Shown piece by piece: positions 1 to 5,842 of a stretch of 9,439 bases of DNA. The notes under the pieces are model-generated. The model did not search any database. It was not told the origin of the DNA and was given only the letters and a program-made list of their open reading frames with translations. A program made the translations under genes and the position numbers. Positions within the stretch are counted from its first letter, which is position 1, and each line of letters begins with the position of its first letter. Source of the DNA: Flavipsychrobacter stenotrophus (GTDB lineage: Bacteria; Bacteroidota; Bacteroidia; Chitinophagales; Chitinophagaceae); NCBI GenBank assembly GCA_947379685.1, contig CANCOG010000162.1, forward strand, positions 1 to 9,439, written 5' to 3'.

Positions 1-98
1 TGCCCCATTTCATCCATAGGGATCAATATTTTCGATGCCTGTAAACCAGTACAACAAAGAAGGCAGACTACTGCCAGCGAAAGAACCTTGCTTTTCAT
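1..98 (-). CDS. N-terminus of an exported protein, cut by the window edge (possibly asparagine synthetase B-like)
   Basis: Reading leftwards from the ATG at 98-96, 32 codons stay open to the window edge. They begin MKSKVLSLAVVCLLCCTGLQA, a good signal peptide (K2/K4, hydrophobic core at about residues 5-18, A-x-A-like end at LQA), followed by SKILIPMDEMG. The gene was too short in the window to judge by length. From memory, a Bacteroidota family of exported asparagine synthetase B-like proteins begins its mature part with a very similar ILIPMD stretch, so that is the best guess, but only about eleven mature residues can be compared. A rho-independent-looking hairpin at 177-203 separates it from the hydrolase gene upstream, so it probably has its own promoter in 99-176. 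The best -7-like match there (119-126, one mismatch) lacks a -33 partner. The reading frame and signal peptide are seen directly; the function is a weak inference. Confidence 0.65.
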   Translation of the reverse strand, partial: MKSKVLSLAVVCLLCCTGLQASKILIPMDEMG

Positions 99-176
99 GG
101 AATTGAAATTTGTATACACTAAAATAAGTAACAATTTCCAGATAATAAAAAATATTTTGTCCTTGCCTGAAAATGA

Positions 177-203
177 AAACTGCCGGCGATTGACCGGCAG
201 TTT
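177..203 (-). terminator. Hairpin terminator after the alpha/beta hydrolase gene
   Basis: A perfect 10-bp stem (177-186 paired with 194-203) with a GC-rich centre and a 7-nt loop lies 24 bases past the hydrolase stop codon. On the minus strand the stem is followed by a T-rich but interrupted tail (TCATTTTC). This fits an intrinsic terminator for the gene ending at 227. Confidence 0.6.
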
Positions 204-226
204 GGTAGTGGTTGTAATGTTATTAT

Positions 227-1750
227 TTAATTCGGGACCCCATTATTCATACTCGGGTCATGCGGGTTCAGCTTGCTGAAATCTTTTTTTACAGGCCATC
301 CGTCAAATGGTGGCTCATTTACAATAAATACCTGGTCATCAACAAGTCGCTGCAGGCAAATGTCGATCATGGTAGTCGAATTTGGTTTTACTATTGCATT
401 GAACAGGTCACTGTCTGCGGCAAGTATCAGCTTGGCGTACCGCACAAAGCCCTTATCGGGCCTTGGGTTAAGTTGAATACCCAGGTGGGTAATTCCGGTC
501 GTTGCTTCCCTCACAGTCTTGCCATCCTTTGCTACTACAGCGCCAGAACCTTTGAGGATATCGTTGTTAACGAAGTAGGTTACCGTTTCCCTGTTATTGC
601 TGTTTTGCTGGCGATCAGCGAAAAAGCCTTCTGGCAGGTCGTTGGCGCTGCTTTGAGTGCCATCACCGCCGGTGAAGATCAGGTCGTAGTCGGTAACGGC
701 ATAACCCTCAGAGTCTTTGACTCTGAATATGATCATGGAAAACTTGTCATGAATAAAATAGCGGTCTTTTGAGAAAATGTTGCCGTCCACTTTTTCAACC
801 TTGTCCGCAACCTGTAATGCAGCAGTCTCCGAATTGAAGGCGGTGATCAGGCTATCGTAGTCTGCCAGAGAGGCGACCTTCATTGATCTCAGTATTGCAT
901 CGACTGTATCGGCACCCTGAGGGTCACCAATAGTGTTTTTTACACCCGCCATAATTCCCATATCAGTACCTGAGTGGGATGTGTGTTTTACAATGCGGAA
1001 TGCGGTTGCCGGTGCAACAATTGGGGTGACCGTGCCACCAGGCTCGCTGGTTACACCATCAATATGTTGCTTAATGCTCAGGTAAGTAGCATTCAGGTTG
1101 GCTCCGGCACATCTTACAACCCCGTCCGACCCCAGTTCTCCTGTGTAAGAATTCAGGGCGTCATAAAATTTCCGGTCAATGTCCTGGCCCGTGATCACGA
1201 ATGGGAAAATGCGATCTGGACTAATTTCAATCGCTCCTTTCTTTATCCAGTCCTCGTTTAATTTCCAGGCTTCACTGCTGCCCACACACAACCAATCCAG
1301 AACGCCCTGCCCTGGCTCAACTCCCTTAATGAAAGAATCAAGCCTGCTTAAAGTGCCCTTGCCTAGTTTCGCCAATGCCGATCCGAAATTAGCCGGAGCG
1401 AGCATGATCAAATGACTCACAGGGCACTTGCCGGGCCATCTGTTGCTGTACCTGCTATACCAGTCGCGCAACACTGGCCCTCCGGTTGAATGGGTAATGA
1501 CAACAAGGCGGGTTCCGCTTTGTATTGCCGTCGCAAACTTATCTGTGATAGCTGCCTGAAAGGCTCTTGAAATATCCTGTACCCTCACTTCATCCCTGAA
1601 GCTGATGTACTGGCCCAGATAAATGGTTTCTAATTTAATGTCGATACCTTGCGCTGCTCCTTCTGCCTGCAGTCGTGCGGGTAAGGAACCATAAGTGTTA
1701 AGGTTGGTGACACTCCATCCATGTACAAAAACGATGGTTACCTGACTCAT
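227..1750 (-). CDS. Alpha/beta hydrolase, lipase/esterase-like, with an uncharacterised C-terminal domain
   Basis: A 507-residue protein. The N-terminal half (about residues 1-265) reads as an alpha/beta-hydrolase fold. Strand 3 ends in VFVHGWS (residues 7-13), whose His-Gly is the usual oxyanion-hole segment. The nucleophile elbow is VVITHSTGGPV with Ser88. The elbow is T-H-S-T-G, so the first Gly of the usual G-x-S-x-G is replaced by Thr86. Asp209 in GSDGVV and His259 in HTSHSG are the likely acid and base, because lipases and PGAP1/LCAT-like enzymes carry similar DGVV and H-S-G segments. Residues of about 320-500 form a second region with strand-like segments that I cannot assign. There is no signal peptide or membrane helix, so it is probably cytoplasmic unless exported by another route. 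The substrate is unknown; a lipid or ester is plausible. It is flanked by hairpins on both sides, which suggests a single-gene transcript. Confidence 0.85.
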   Translation of the reverse strand: MSQVTIVFVHGWSVTNLNTYGSLPARLQAEGAAQGIDIKLETIYLGQYISFRDEVRVQDISRAFQAAITDKFATAIQSGTRLVVITHSTGGPVLRDWYSRYSNRWPGKCPVSHLIMLAPANFGSALAKLGKGTLSRLDSFIKGVEPGQGVLDWLCVGSSEAWKLNEDWIKKGAIEISPDRIFPFVITGQDIDRKFYDALNSYTGELGSDGVVRCAGANLNATYLSIKQHIDGVTSEPGGTVTPIVAPATAFRIVKHTSHSGTDMGIMAGVKNTIGDPQGADTVDAILRSMKVASLADYDSLITAFNSETAALQVADKVEKVDGNIFSKDRYFIHDKFSMIIFRVKDSEGYAVTDYDLIFTGGDGTQSSANDLPEGFFADRQQNSNNRETVTYFVNNDILKGSGAVVAKDGKTVREATTGITHLGIQLNPRPDKGFVRYAKLILAADSDLFNAIVKPNSTTMIDICLQRLVDDQVFIVNEPPFDGWPVKKDFSKLNPHDPSMNNGVPN

Positions 1751-1780
1751 AATTAAGTTTTGTTTGTTTTGAGAATGATC

Positions 1781-1815
1781 AACAATAGTTTATTGTTCCG
1801 GCACTTTTATGCCGG
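1781..1815. terminator. Two abutting inverted repeats between the barrel gene and the hydrolase gene
   Basis: Two perfect hairpins sit side by side in the 147-bp gap. AACAATA/TATTGTT (1781-1787 and 1791-1797) has a 3-nt loop. CCGGCA/TGCCGG (1798-1803 and 1810-1815) has a 6-nt loop. They lie downstream of the barrel gene (stop at 1898) and upstream of the hydrolase start (1750). The GC-rich one may end barrel transcription. No clean U-tract follows it on the minus strand, so a role in the 5' leader of the hydrolase mRNA is also possible. Confidence 0.4.
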
Positions 1816-1897
1816 TTTCAATTGGTTTTTAAAAATAATGAGATTTTGTTTAATTCTCAATAAAACAATCAAAAATAAAATGAAATAAAGTGTGTTG

Positions 1898-2623
1898 TTA
1901 TTTTGAAGAGCTTACATTGTGCCTCAGCCACCGGCCGGCGGTAATGAAGAAATTACCGTGGTAGATATTGCCATCATCTTTTGCCCTTGAAGATGGGATC
2001 AGGTTGCCCAATGCGGCATTGAAGCCGCCCTTAAAATAAAAACCATTTTTAAGTTCATATCCGGCAACTATTCCTGCCCCTAAATCGAATCGTTTTATGA
2101 GACTACGGTCTTGCCCAATATTTAGTGATACATCGGTTGTGCGGTGGGTGTCTTTATAGTTTTGAAAGGCGGCAATATTAATTCCAAGGTGAGGGCCGAA
2201 GCCAATAAACCATCTGGATTTTATCGGCCTTACCATCAACAGAAACGGGATTTCAATGGTTTGCATGGTCACATGAATAGACGGTGTATCCAATGGATCT
2301 ATGCCATTTCCCAGGTAGTAAGGGTCCACAAATCTATAGTCCACGATCCGTTTCATCTCCCACGAACTTCTCACGTAGTTTGCTGCCGTTTGGAAGGAAA
2401 ATTTCTCGTTGATCGGAAATTCGAAATTACAGCCAACCCGGTAGTTGAGATAAATAGTTGCGCCCGAACTATTGGGCAGGTGTGAGGCATAATAAGTTGG
2501 GTTTGTAAGATTATAGGTGTACAACGAAAAATTAAATCCGGCTTCGGGTGCTATTTTGATTTTTGCATATAAGCTGGTAGCTAAAAATAAAAATATGGAA
2601 AAAATGAGCAGGCGTTTTTTCAT
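1898..2623 (-). CDS. Outer-membrane beta-barrel protein, PorT/OMP_b-brl_2-like
   Basis: A 241-residue protein when started at the ATG at 2623-2621. That start gives an immediate signal peptide, MKKRLLIFSIFLFLATSLYA, cut before KIKIAPEAG. The mature part alternates polar and hydrophobic residues with many aromatic and Gly residues. It includes segments typical of the small Bacteroidota barrels: EIPFLLMVRP in the middle, then GAGIVAGYEL and GFYFKGGFNAALGN near the end. The chain ends in SSSK rather than an aromatic residue. The frame is open upstream to an ATG at 2683, adding 20 residues, but an exact promoter lies inside that extension (2643-2672), so a transcript from it could not contain the upstream codon. 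The family is an outer-membrane barrel of unknown cargo. The PorT name does not by itself imply a role in type IX secretion. Confidence 0.85.
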   Translation of the reverse strand: MKKRLLIFSIFLFLATSLYAKIKIAPEAGFNFSLYTYNLTNPTYYASHLPNSSGATIYLNYRVGCNFEFPINEKFSFQTAANYVRSSWEMKRIVDYRFVDPYYLGNGIDPLDTPSIHVTMQTIEIPFLLMVRPIKSRWFIGFGPHLGINIAAFQNYKDTHRTTDVSLNIGQDRSLIKRFDLGAGIVAGYELKNGFYFKGGFNAALGNLIPSSRAKDDGNIYHGNFFITAGRWLRHNVSSSK

Positions 2624-2642
2624 TGTAAAGCGAGATGAACTA

Positions 2643-2672
2643 CAAATATAGCTAACCATTGTTTCCCTGCAA
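2643..2672 (-). promoter_or_regulatory. Bacteroidota sigma-ABfr-type promoter of the barrel gene
   Basis: On the minus strand TTG (2672-2670) is followed after exactly 19 bases by TATATTTG (2650-2643), a perfect TAnnTTTG -7 element at the canonical spacing. The predicted start of transcription is near 2637-2639, about 15 bases before the ATG at 2623. Two small overlapping inverted repeats cover the -33 side: CCATTG/CAATGG (2656-2661 and 2670-2675) and CCTGC/GCAGG (2666-2670 and 2676-2680). They could be an operator, or the end signal of the serine hydrolase transcript. Confidence 0.75.
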
Positions 2673-2711
2673 TGGGCAGGCATTGAGCAGTTTACAACAA
2701 CTTCGGGTTGG

Positions 2712-3995
2712 CTATTTTTTTATGTTTGCTGCTTCCGATGCACTGATGCATTTGTAGGTTACATTTTGGATGGCCATGTCCCTTTTGTCTGGCACGCTCA
2801 GTCCCATTTTATTGGGAAGATAACAATAAGCTAAGTGGTTTGTTGGGTCGGCAAAAGCATTTGAACCACTTGCGCCTCCAAACCCAAATACCTCGTTATT
2901 TACCGCATATTTCGATAATTTGCCGCCCTTCATAAAGCCCAGATTGTAGTACATATCCATGCCCATAACTATATCGGCTTCGCCTCCGGGGGGGACTATT
3001 GCAGGTGCTGCCAGGTCATTTTTTGTTCCATCATTCAGATGTAGCGGATTGGAAGGGTCAATAAAGAGGTTGTACAGGTAGGCCACAGCTCGCGCTGTGC
3101 CAATACCGTTTCCACTGGGTTCTTCAATGAGCCAGGTTGCCGGTTCATTTACGTTGTAACCCTTTATTGTACTTAGTGATTTCATGAACAACGACGAAGG
3201 ATTGATTACCTTTTTTCGCATCGCCCTGGGCAACTGTCCCAAATGAAATAGCCGCTTGGCGGGTCCTGCCAGTTCTATTGTCGCGACCCGTTCACTGATG
3301 ATCGTATCTGGTATCCCAATGTAAAATTCGATACTATTGGGTGTTACTAATTCATCGTGCAGGTATTGGCCAACTGTTCTGTGCTTTGCATCTGTGAGCC
3401 GGGAAAGTTCCCGCATATACATACCCAGTAGTCCGGCCGAATATCCGTTCCTGGAACCCGGTTCCCACATCGGCTTTGCACATTCCAGTTTCGACTTCAC
3501 GTAGTCAAAATCATTCATCCTGCTTAATGGTATTTTCTTGTCAAGCAGGCAAAGGCCGGCCTGATGCGCCAGCAACTGCCTCACGGTAATATGCTCTTTG
3601 CCATTTTGCGCAAAGGCTGGCCAGTAGGTGCTTACTTTTTGATCGTAATCCAGAAGCCCATCATTATGGAGTTTGGCGAGGCATAGTGCAGCTACTCCCT
3701 TTGTAGCGGAGAAATATAAACAGAGTGAGTTTTCGGTCCATTCCCGTGTGCCTTTTTTATCCATATAACCACCCCATATGTCTACCACTTTTTCATTTTT
3801 ATAGTAGATTGTAAGTGCAGCACCGGTCTCACTCTTCGTCCTGAAATTATCGGTGAATTGTTGCCTGACAGGTTCAAAACCGGGAGCGACATATCCGTGT
3901 ACAAAACGTTCGGGGGCTTTGTGCATTTTTTTTAGTTTCGTGTTGCAGGAGGCAAAAATGAGCAACAACGTTATGAGAGCGGTTGCGTTTTTCAT
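2712..3995 (-). CDS. Beta-lactamase-family serine hydrolase, predicted lipoprotein
   Basis: A 427-residue protein of the beta-lactamase/class C-like family (PF00144 type), which includes esterases and peptidases as well as lactamases. It starts MKNATALITLLLIFASC, a lipoprotein signal with FASC at the lipobox and Cys17 as the anchor, so it should be a lipoprotein of the envelope. The S-x-x-K motif is SATK (Ser96 nucleophile, Lys99). The second motif is Y-S-A at Tyr185 in NGYSAGLLGMYM, which fits the esterase side of the family better than the Y-x-N of true class C lactamases. Other family segments are LLAHQAGL (141-148), GNGIGTARAVA (295-305) and GFGGASGSNAFADP near 371-384. In that third motif the usual His or Lys position is Phe372. 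Full family length, no disruption. It is separated from the barrel gene by that gene's own promoter. The substrate is unknown. Confidence 0.88.
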   Translation of the reverse strand: MKNATALITLLLIFASCNTKLKKMHKAPERFVHGYVAPGFEPVRQQFTDNFRTKSETGAALTIYYKNEKVVDIWGGYMDKKGTREWTENSLCLYFSATKGVAALCLAKLHNDGLLDYDQKVSTYWPAFAQNGKEHITVRQLLAHQAGLCLLDKKIPLSRMNDFDYVKSKLECAKPMWEPGSRNGYSAGLLGMYMRELSRLTDAKHRTVGQYLHDELVTPNSIEFYIGIPDTIISERVATIELAGPAKRLFHLGQLPRAMRKKVINPSSLFMKSLSTIKGYNVNEPATWLIEEPSGNGIGTARAVAYLYNLFIDPSNPLHLNDGTKNDLAAPAIVPPGGEADIVMGMDMYYNLGFMKGGKLSKYAVNNEVFGFGGASGSNAFADPTNHLAYCYLPNKMGLSVPDKRDMAIQNVTYKCISASEAANIKK

Positions 3996-4069
3996 GGTAG
4001 CTCGAATATTTGAATTGCAAAAGTTGGTACTCTATTTTTGAATTTTTGTGACTTGCCTCAGCGTAGAGA

Positions 4070-4083
4070 ATGACATTGGTCAT
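4070..4083. promoter_or_regulatory. Candidate CRP/FNR-like operator S1
   Basis: ATGAC-ATTG-GTCAT is a perfect 5-4-5 palindrome. It lies 75 bases upstream of the serine hydrolase start codon, on the side of that gene, and shares the TGAC-N4-GTCAT core with S2. The 5-4-5 layout is that of CRP/FNR-superfamily sites. Binding by such a protein is inferred. Confidence 0.4.
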
Positions 4084-4182
4084 ATGTTGAATGTTTTATT
4101 TTTTTTGTTGTTTGGGAGAGGGTGTTGAAGGTGTTCCGTAAAGTTGGTGGGCTTTAATTGGGCTTGCTGTTAGAGGTGTTGA

Positions 4183-4196
4183 GTGACAACAGTCAT
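4183..4196. promoter_or_regulatory. Candidate CRP/FNR-like operator S2
   Basis: GTGAC-AACA-GTCAT repeats the TGAC-N4-GTCAT core of S1. It begins 22 bases before S3, about two helical turns, so proteins bound to S2 and S3 would sit on the same face of the DNA. Its centre is about 64 bases upstream of the start site predicted from the element at 4241. Confidence 0.4.
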
Positions 4197-4204
4197 TTTA
4201 GCTA

Positions 4205-4218
4205 TTGATTTTGGTCAT
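4205..4218. promoter_or_regulatory. Candidate CRP/FNR-like operator S3
   Basis: TTGAT-TTTG-GTCAT has the same right half (GTCAT) as S1 and S2, and a left half identical to the TTGAT half-site of the FNR consensus. It is centred at 4211.5, about 41 bases upstream of the transcription start predicted near 4253. That is the place where class II CRP/FNR activators bind. Confidence 0.4.
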
Positions 4219-4240
4219 TACCACAAACCTTTACGTAATA

Positions 4241-4248
4241 TACTTTTG
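4241..4248 (+). promoter_or_regulatory. TAnnTTTG -7 element without a -33 partner (P1)
   Basis: TACTTTTG matches the Bacteroidota -7 consensus exactly and predicts a start near 4253. The nearest TTG upstream is 27 bases away rather than about 19, so there is no usable -33 element. An activator bound at S3 could replace it. The predicted start coincides with the palindrome ACCTT-AA-AAGGT (4253-4264). The transcript would have a leader of about 280 nt before the gene at 4532. Confidence 0.45.
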
Positions 4249-4348
4249 TTGCACCTTAAAAGGTAGGGGACGTAAGGTTGGCTCGAATTTGTGAATTTAA
4301 AAAAGTTTGGCAGGGTACTCATGGATTTTAAATTGACATTATAGGGAG

Positions 4349-4438
4349 ATGCCATCAAGAAGATGTTTTTTGGGAGAGGACCGGAGCATTATTGTTTTGA
4401 TCTGTACGTTTGTCATTTTCGGTATTGTTGTTGTGTAA
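4349..4438 (+). CDS. Possible 29-residue membrane microprotein
   Basis: An ORF of 29 codons in the leader of the DUF6544-type gene, starting MPSRRCFLGEDRS and ending in a run of hydrophobic residues (IIVLICTFVIFGIVVV) that could form one short membrane helix. A purine-rich GGGAG directly abuts the ATG, closer than a working Shine-Dalgarno would be. There is no homology I recognise. It could equally be a chance ORF. It is listed because it is the only short frame here with a coherent charged-then-hydrophobic layout. Confidence 0.15.
   Translation: MPSRRCFLGEDRSIIVLICTFVIFGIVVV
4405..4412 (+). promoter_or_regulatory. Second TAnnTTTG element (P2) closer to the DUF6544-type gene
   Basis: TACGTTTG fits the -7 consensus exactly and would give a leader of about 115 nt for the gene at 4532. 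No TTG lies at the expected 19-base spacing, so it may be chance in this T-rich stretch. Confidence 0.25.
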
Positions 4439-4531
4439 TCATAAGCTTTAGAATTCCAAGAAGAGAAAAGAGGGAAATTAACCGGTGAGACGCTGTGTAT
4501 TATAAATAAAAAGACCCACCAAAACTATAAT

Positions 4532-5629
4532 ATGAAAATCCCGTTTGTGTTTTTGATAATTATTCATGGCTTGATCCATTTTATGGGTTTTGGCAAGGCC
4601 TTCAACCTTGCCCCCGTGAGTCAGCTTACACTGGATGTTAGTAAGGTGAATGGATTATTGTGGTTAACGACTGGGTTGTTATTCCTTTTGTCTGCGATTG
4701 TTTTGTTGATGGGAAGGGAATGGTGGTGGGTGACGTGCCTGGGTGCTGGTCTCCTCTCGCAATTTTTGATCTTTGGTGCCTGGCGAGACGCTAAGGCGGG
4801 AACTGTCATGAATGTTGTTATTCTTTTGGTTGCGGTAATTGGTTACTCGTCATGGCATTTTGAACATAGGTACAAGCAGAAAGTTGCTGCCAATCTTTCC
4901 GGACTAATTGGGGATTCTTTACTTGTAGAGACCGATCTCGCAACTTTGCCATTGCCGGTTCAGAAGTATCTGCGATATACGGGTTGCGTTAATAGCCCGA
5001 AAGTGAAAAATTTCAGGGTTGAATTCAAGGGGCAGATCAGGAAAAATGAACAATCGGATTGGATGCCATTTACCTCGGTTCAATATAATTTTATAGATCA
5101 ATCGGCAAGGCTGTTTTTTATGAAAGCGGTGATGAAACATTTGCCGGTAGCGGGTTTTCACTGTTTCAGGAATGGTGTTGCCTTTATGGACATCAGGTTG
5201 CTTTCCCTTTTTAAGGTGCAATATCAGGATGGGCGGGAAATGAATGAAGCGGAAACAGTAACCTTTTTCAATGATATGTGTTGTATGGCCCCGGCGTCGC
5301 TCATTGACCACCGGATCAAATGGCTGGAAACAGACGGTAACAAAGTAAGAGCCTCCTTTACCAATAATAACATCACTATTGTTGCGTGGCTTTACTTTAA
5401 TGAGATTGGAGAACTCATCAATTTTGTGTCGGGTAACAGGTGGGCGGCAGGAGACAATAATGTTATGCGGCAGCTACCCTGGTCAACGCCCATCAAAAAT
5501 TACCGAGCATTTAATGGTCATAAAGTAGGTTCTTATGCCGATGCCGTTTATAGCTATCCCGAGGGCGACCTGTGTTATGGCAATTTTACTACTATGGATC
5601 TAACATATAATTGCAAAAGTCTCAATTAA
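4532..5629 (+). CDS. DUF6544-type membrane protein
   Basis: A 365-residue protein. The first 110 residues hold four predicted membrane helices (about 3-20, 38-60, 65-83, 90-109), with a WWW cluster at 64-66. The rest (about 120-365) is a soluble domain starting LPLPVQKYLRYTGCV (139-153). It continues through W177-MPF and ends in PWSTPI (316-321), Y-R-A-F-N-G-H-K-V, and a YPEGDLCYGNF segment near 342-352. This order of segments is what I recall of the DUF6544 (formerly DUF6920) family. The biochemical role of that family is not known to me. The start at 4532 is preceded by an A-rich stretch with no Shine-Dalgarno, normal for this phylum. The gene stands alone on the plus strand, divergent from the serine hydrolase and convergent with the surface protein gene. 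The CRP/FNR-like sites upstream may control it. Confidence 0.85.
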   Translation: MKIPFVFLIIIHGLIHFMGFGKAFNLAPVSQLTLDVSKVNGLLWLTTGLLFLLSAIVLLMGREWWWVTCLGAGLLSQFLIFGAWRDAKAGTVMNVVILLVAVIGYSSWHFEHRYKQKVAANLSGLIGDSLLVETDLATLPLPVQKYLRYTGCVNSPKVKNFRVEFKGQIRKNEQSDWMPFTSVQYNFIDQSARLFFMKAVMKHLPVAGFHCFRNGVAFMDIRLLSLFKVQYQDGREMNEAETVTFFNDMCCMAPASLIDHRIKWLETDGNKVRASFTNNNITIVAWLYFNEIGELINFVSGNRWAAGDNNVMRQLPWSTPIKNYRAFNGHKVGSYADAVYSYPEGDLCYGNFTTMDLTYNCKSLN

Positions 5630-5687
5630 GAATTTGGTACAGTTCAGCATTGAGGTTTGAATGGAAAGAGCATGGTTCCCCCAAAAA

Positions 5688-5720
5688 AAGGGGGTACATT
5701 CCTGAAGAATGTACCCCCTT
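5688..5720 (-). terminator. Strong hairpin terminator at the convergent junction
   Basis: A perfect 14-bp stem (5688-5701 with 5707-5720) encloses a 5-nt loop and contains five consecutive G-C pairs. On the minus strand it is followed directly by seven T residues (5689-5683; the outer two belong to the stem), which makes it a textbook intrinsic terminator for the large surface protein gene, with a 3' leader of about 120 nt. It also lies 58 bases past the stop of the DUF6544-type gene and may serve both directions, though its plus-strand tail is weak. CCCCC at 5678-5682 can pair instead with GGGGG at 5690-5694. Confidence 0.8.
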
Positions 5721-5842
5721 CATATCCATATTAATGTCGTAATAGTTTCGTTGTAGATAAAGGCTTTCGCAGTACCCGAGCTTTGAATAATGCCATCCTG
5801 TTAACGCATAACTTCAAGATATACGTATTGTTGTGGATTAAC

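Larger units (their letters stand above)
3996..4531. other. 536-bp divergent intergenic region
   Basis: No well-supported gene lies here. The minus-strand serine hydrolase and the plus-strand DUF6544-type gene are divided by this region, so it must hold both promoters. What can be seen is three CRP/FNR-like palindromes (4070-4083, 4183-4196, 4205-4218), two TAnnTTTG elements on the plus strand (4241-4248, 4405-4412), a short palindrome ACCTT-AA-AAGGT at 4253-4264, and a 29-codon ORF at 4349-4438. For the serine hydrolase the best -7 candidate is at 4018-4025, with one mismatch and no -33 partner. Confidence 0.8.

Noticed and set aside
260..772. A 170-codon open frame on the plus strand
   Set aside because: It is fully antisense to the hydrolase gene, has no recognisable domain, and the hydrolase frame has clear catalytic motifs.
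2624..2683. The 20-residue N-terminal extension of the barrel protein
   Set aside because: The promoter lies inside it and the signal peptide begins at the internal ATG.
3874..4083. A 69-codon minus-strand frame overlapping the serine hydrolase start
   Set aside because: It is out of frame with the lipoprotein signal, is Lys/His/Cys-rich without a domain, and would overlap a well-supported gene.
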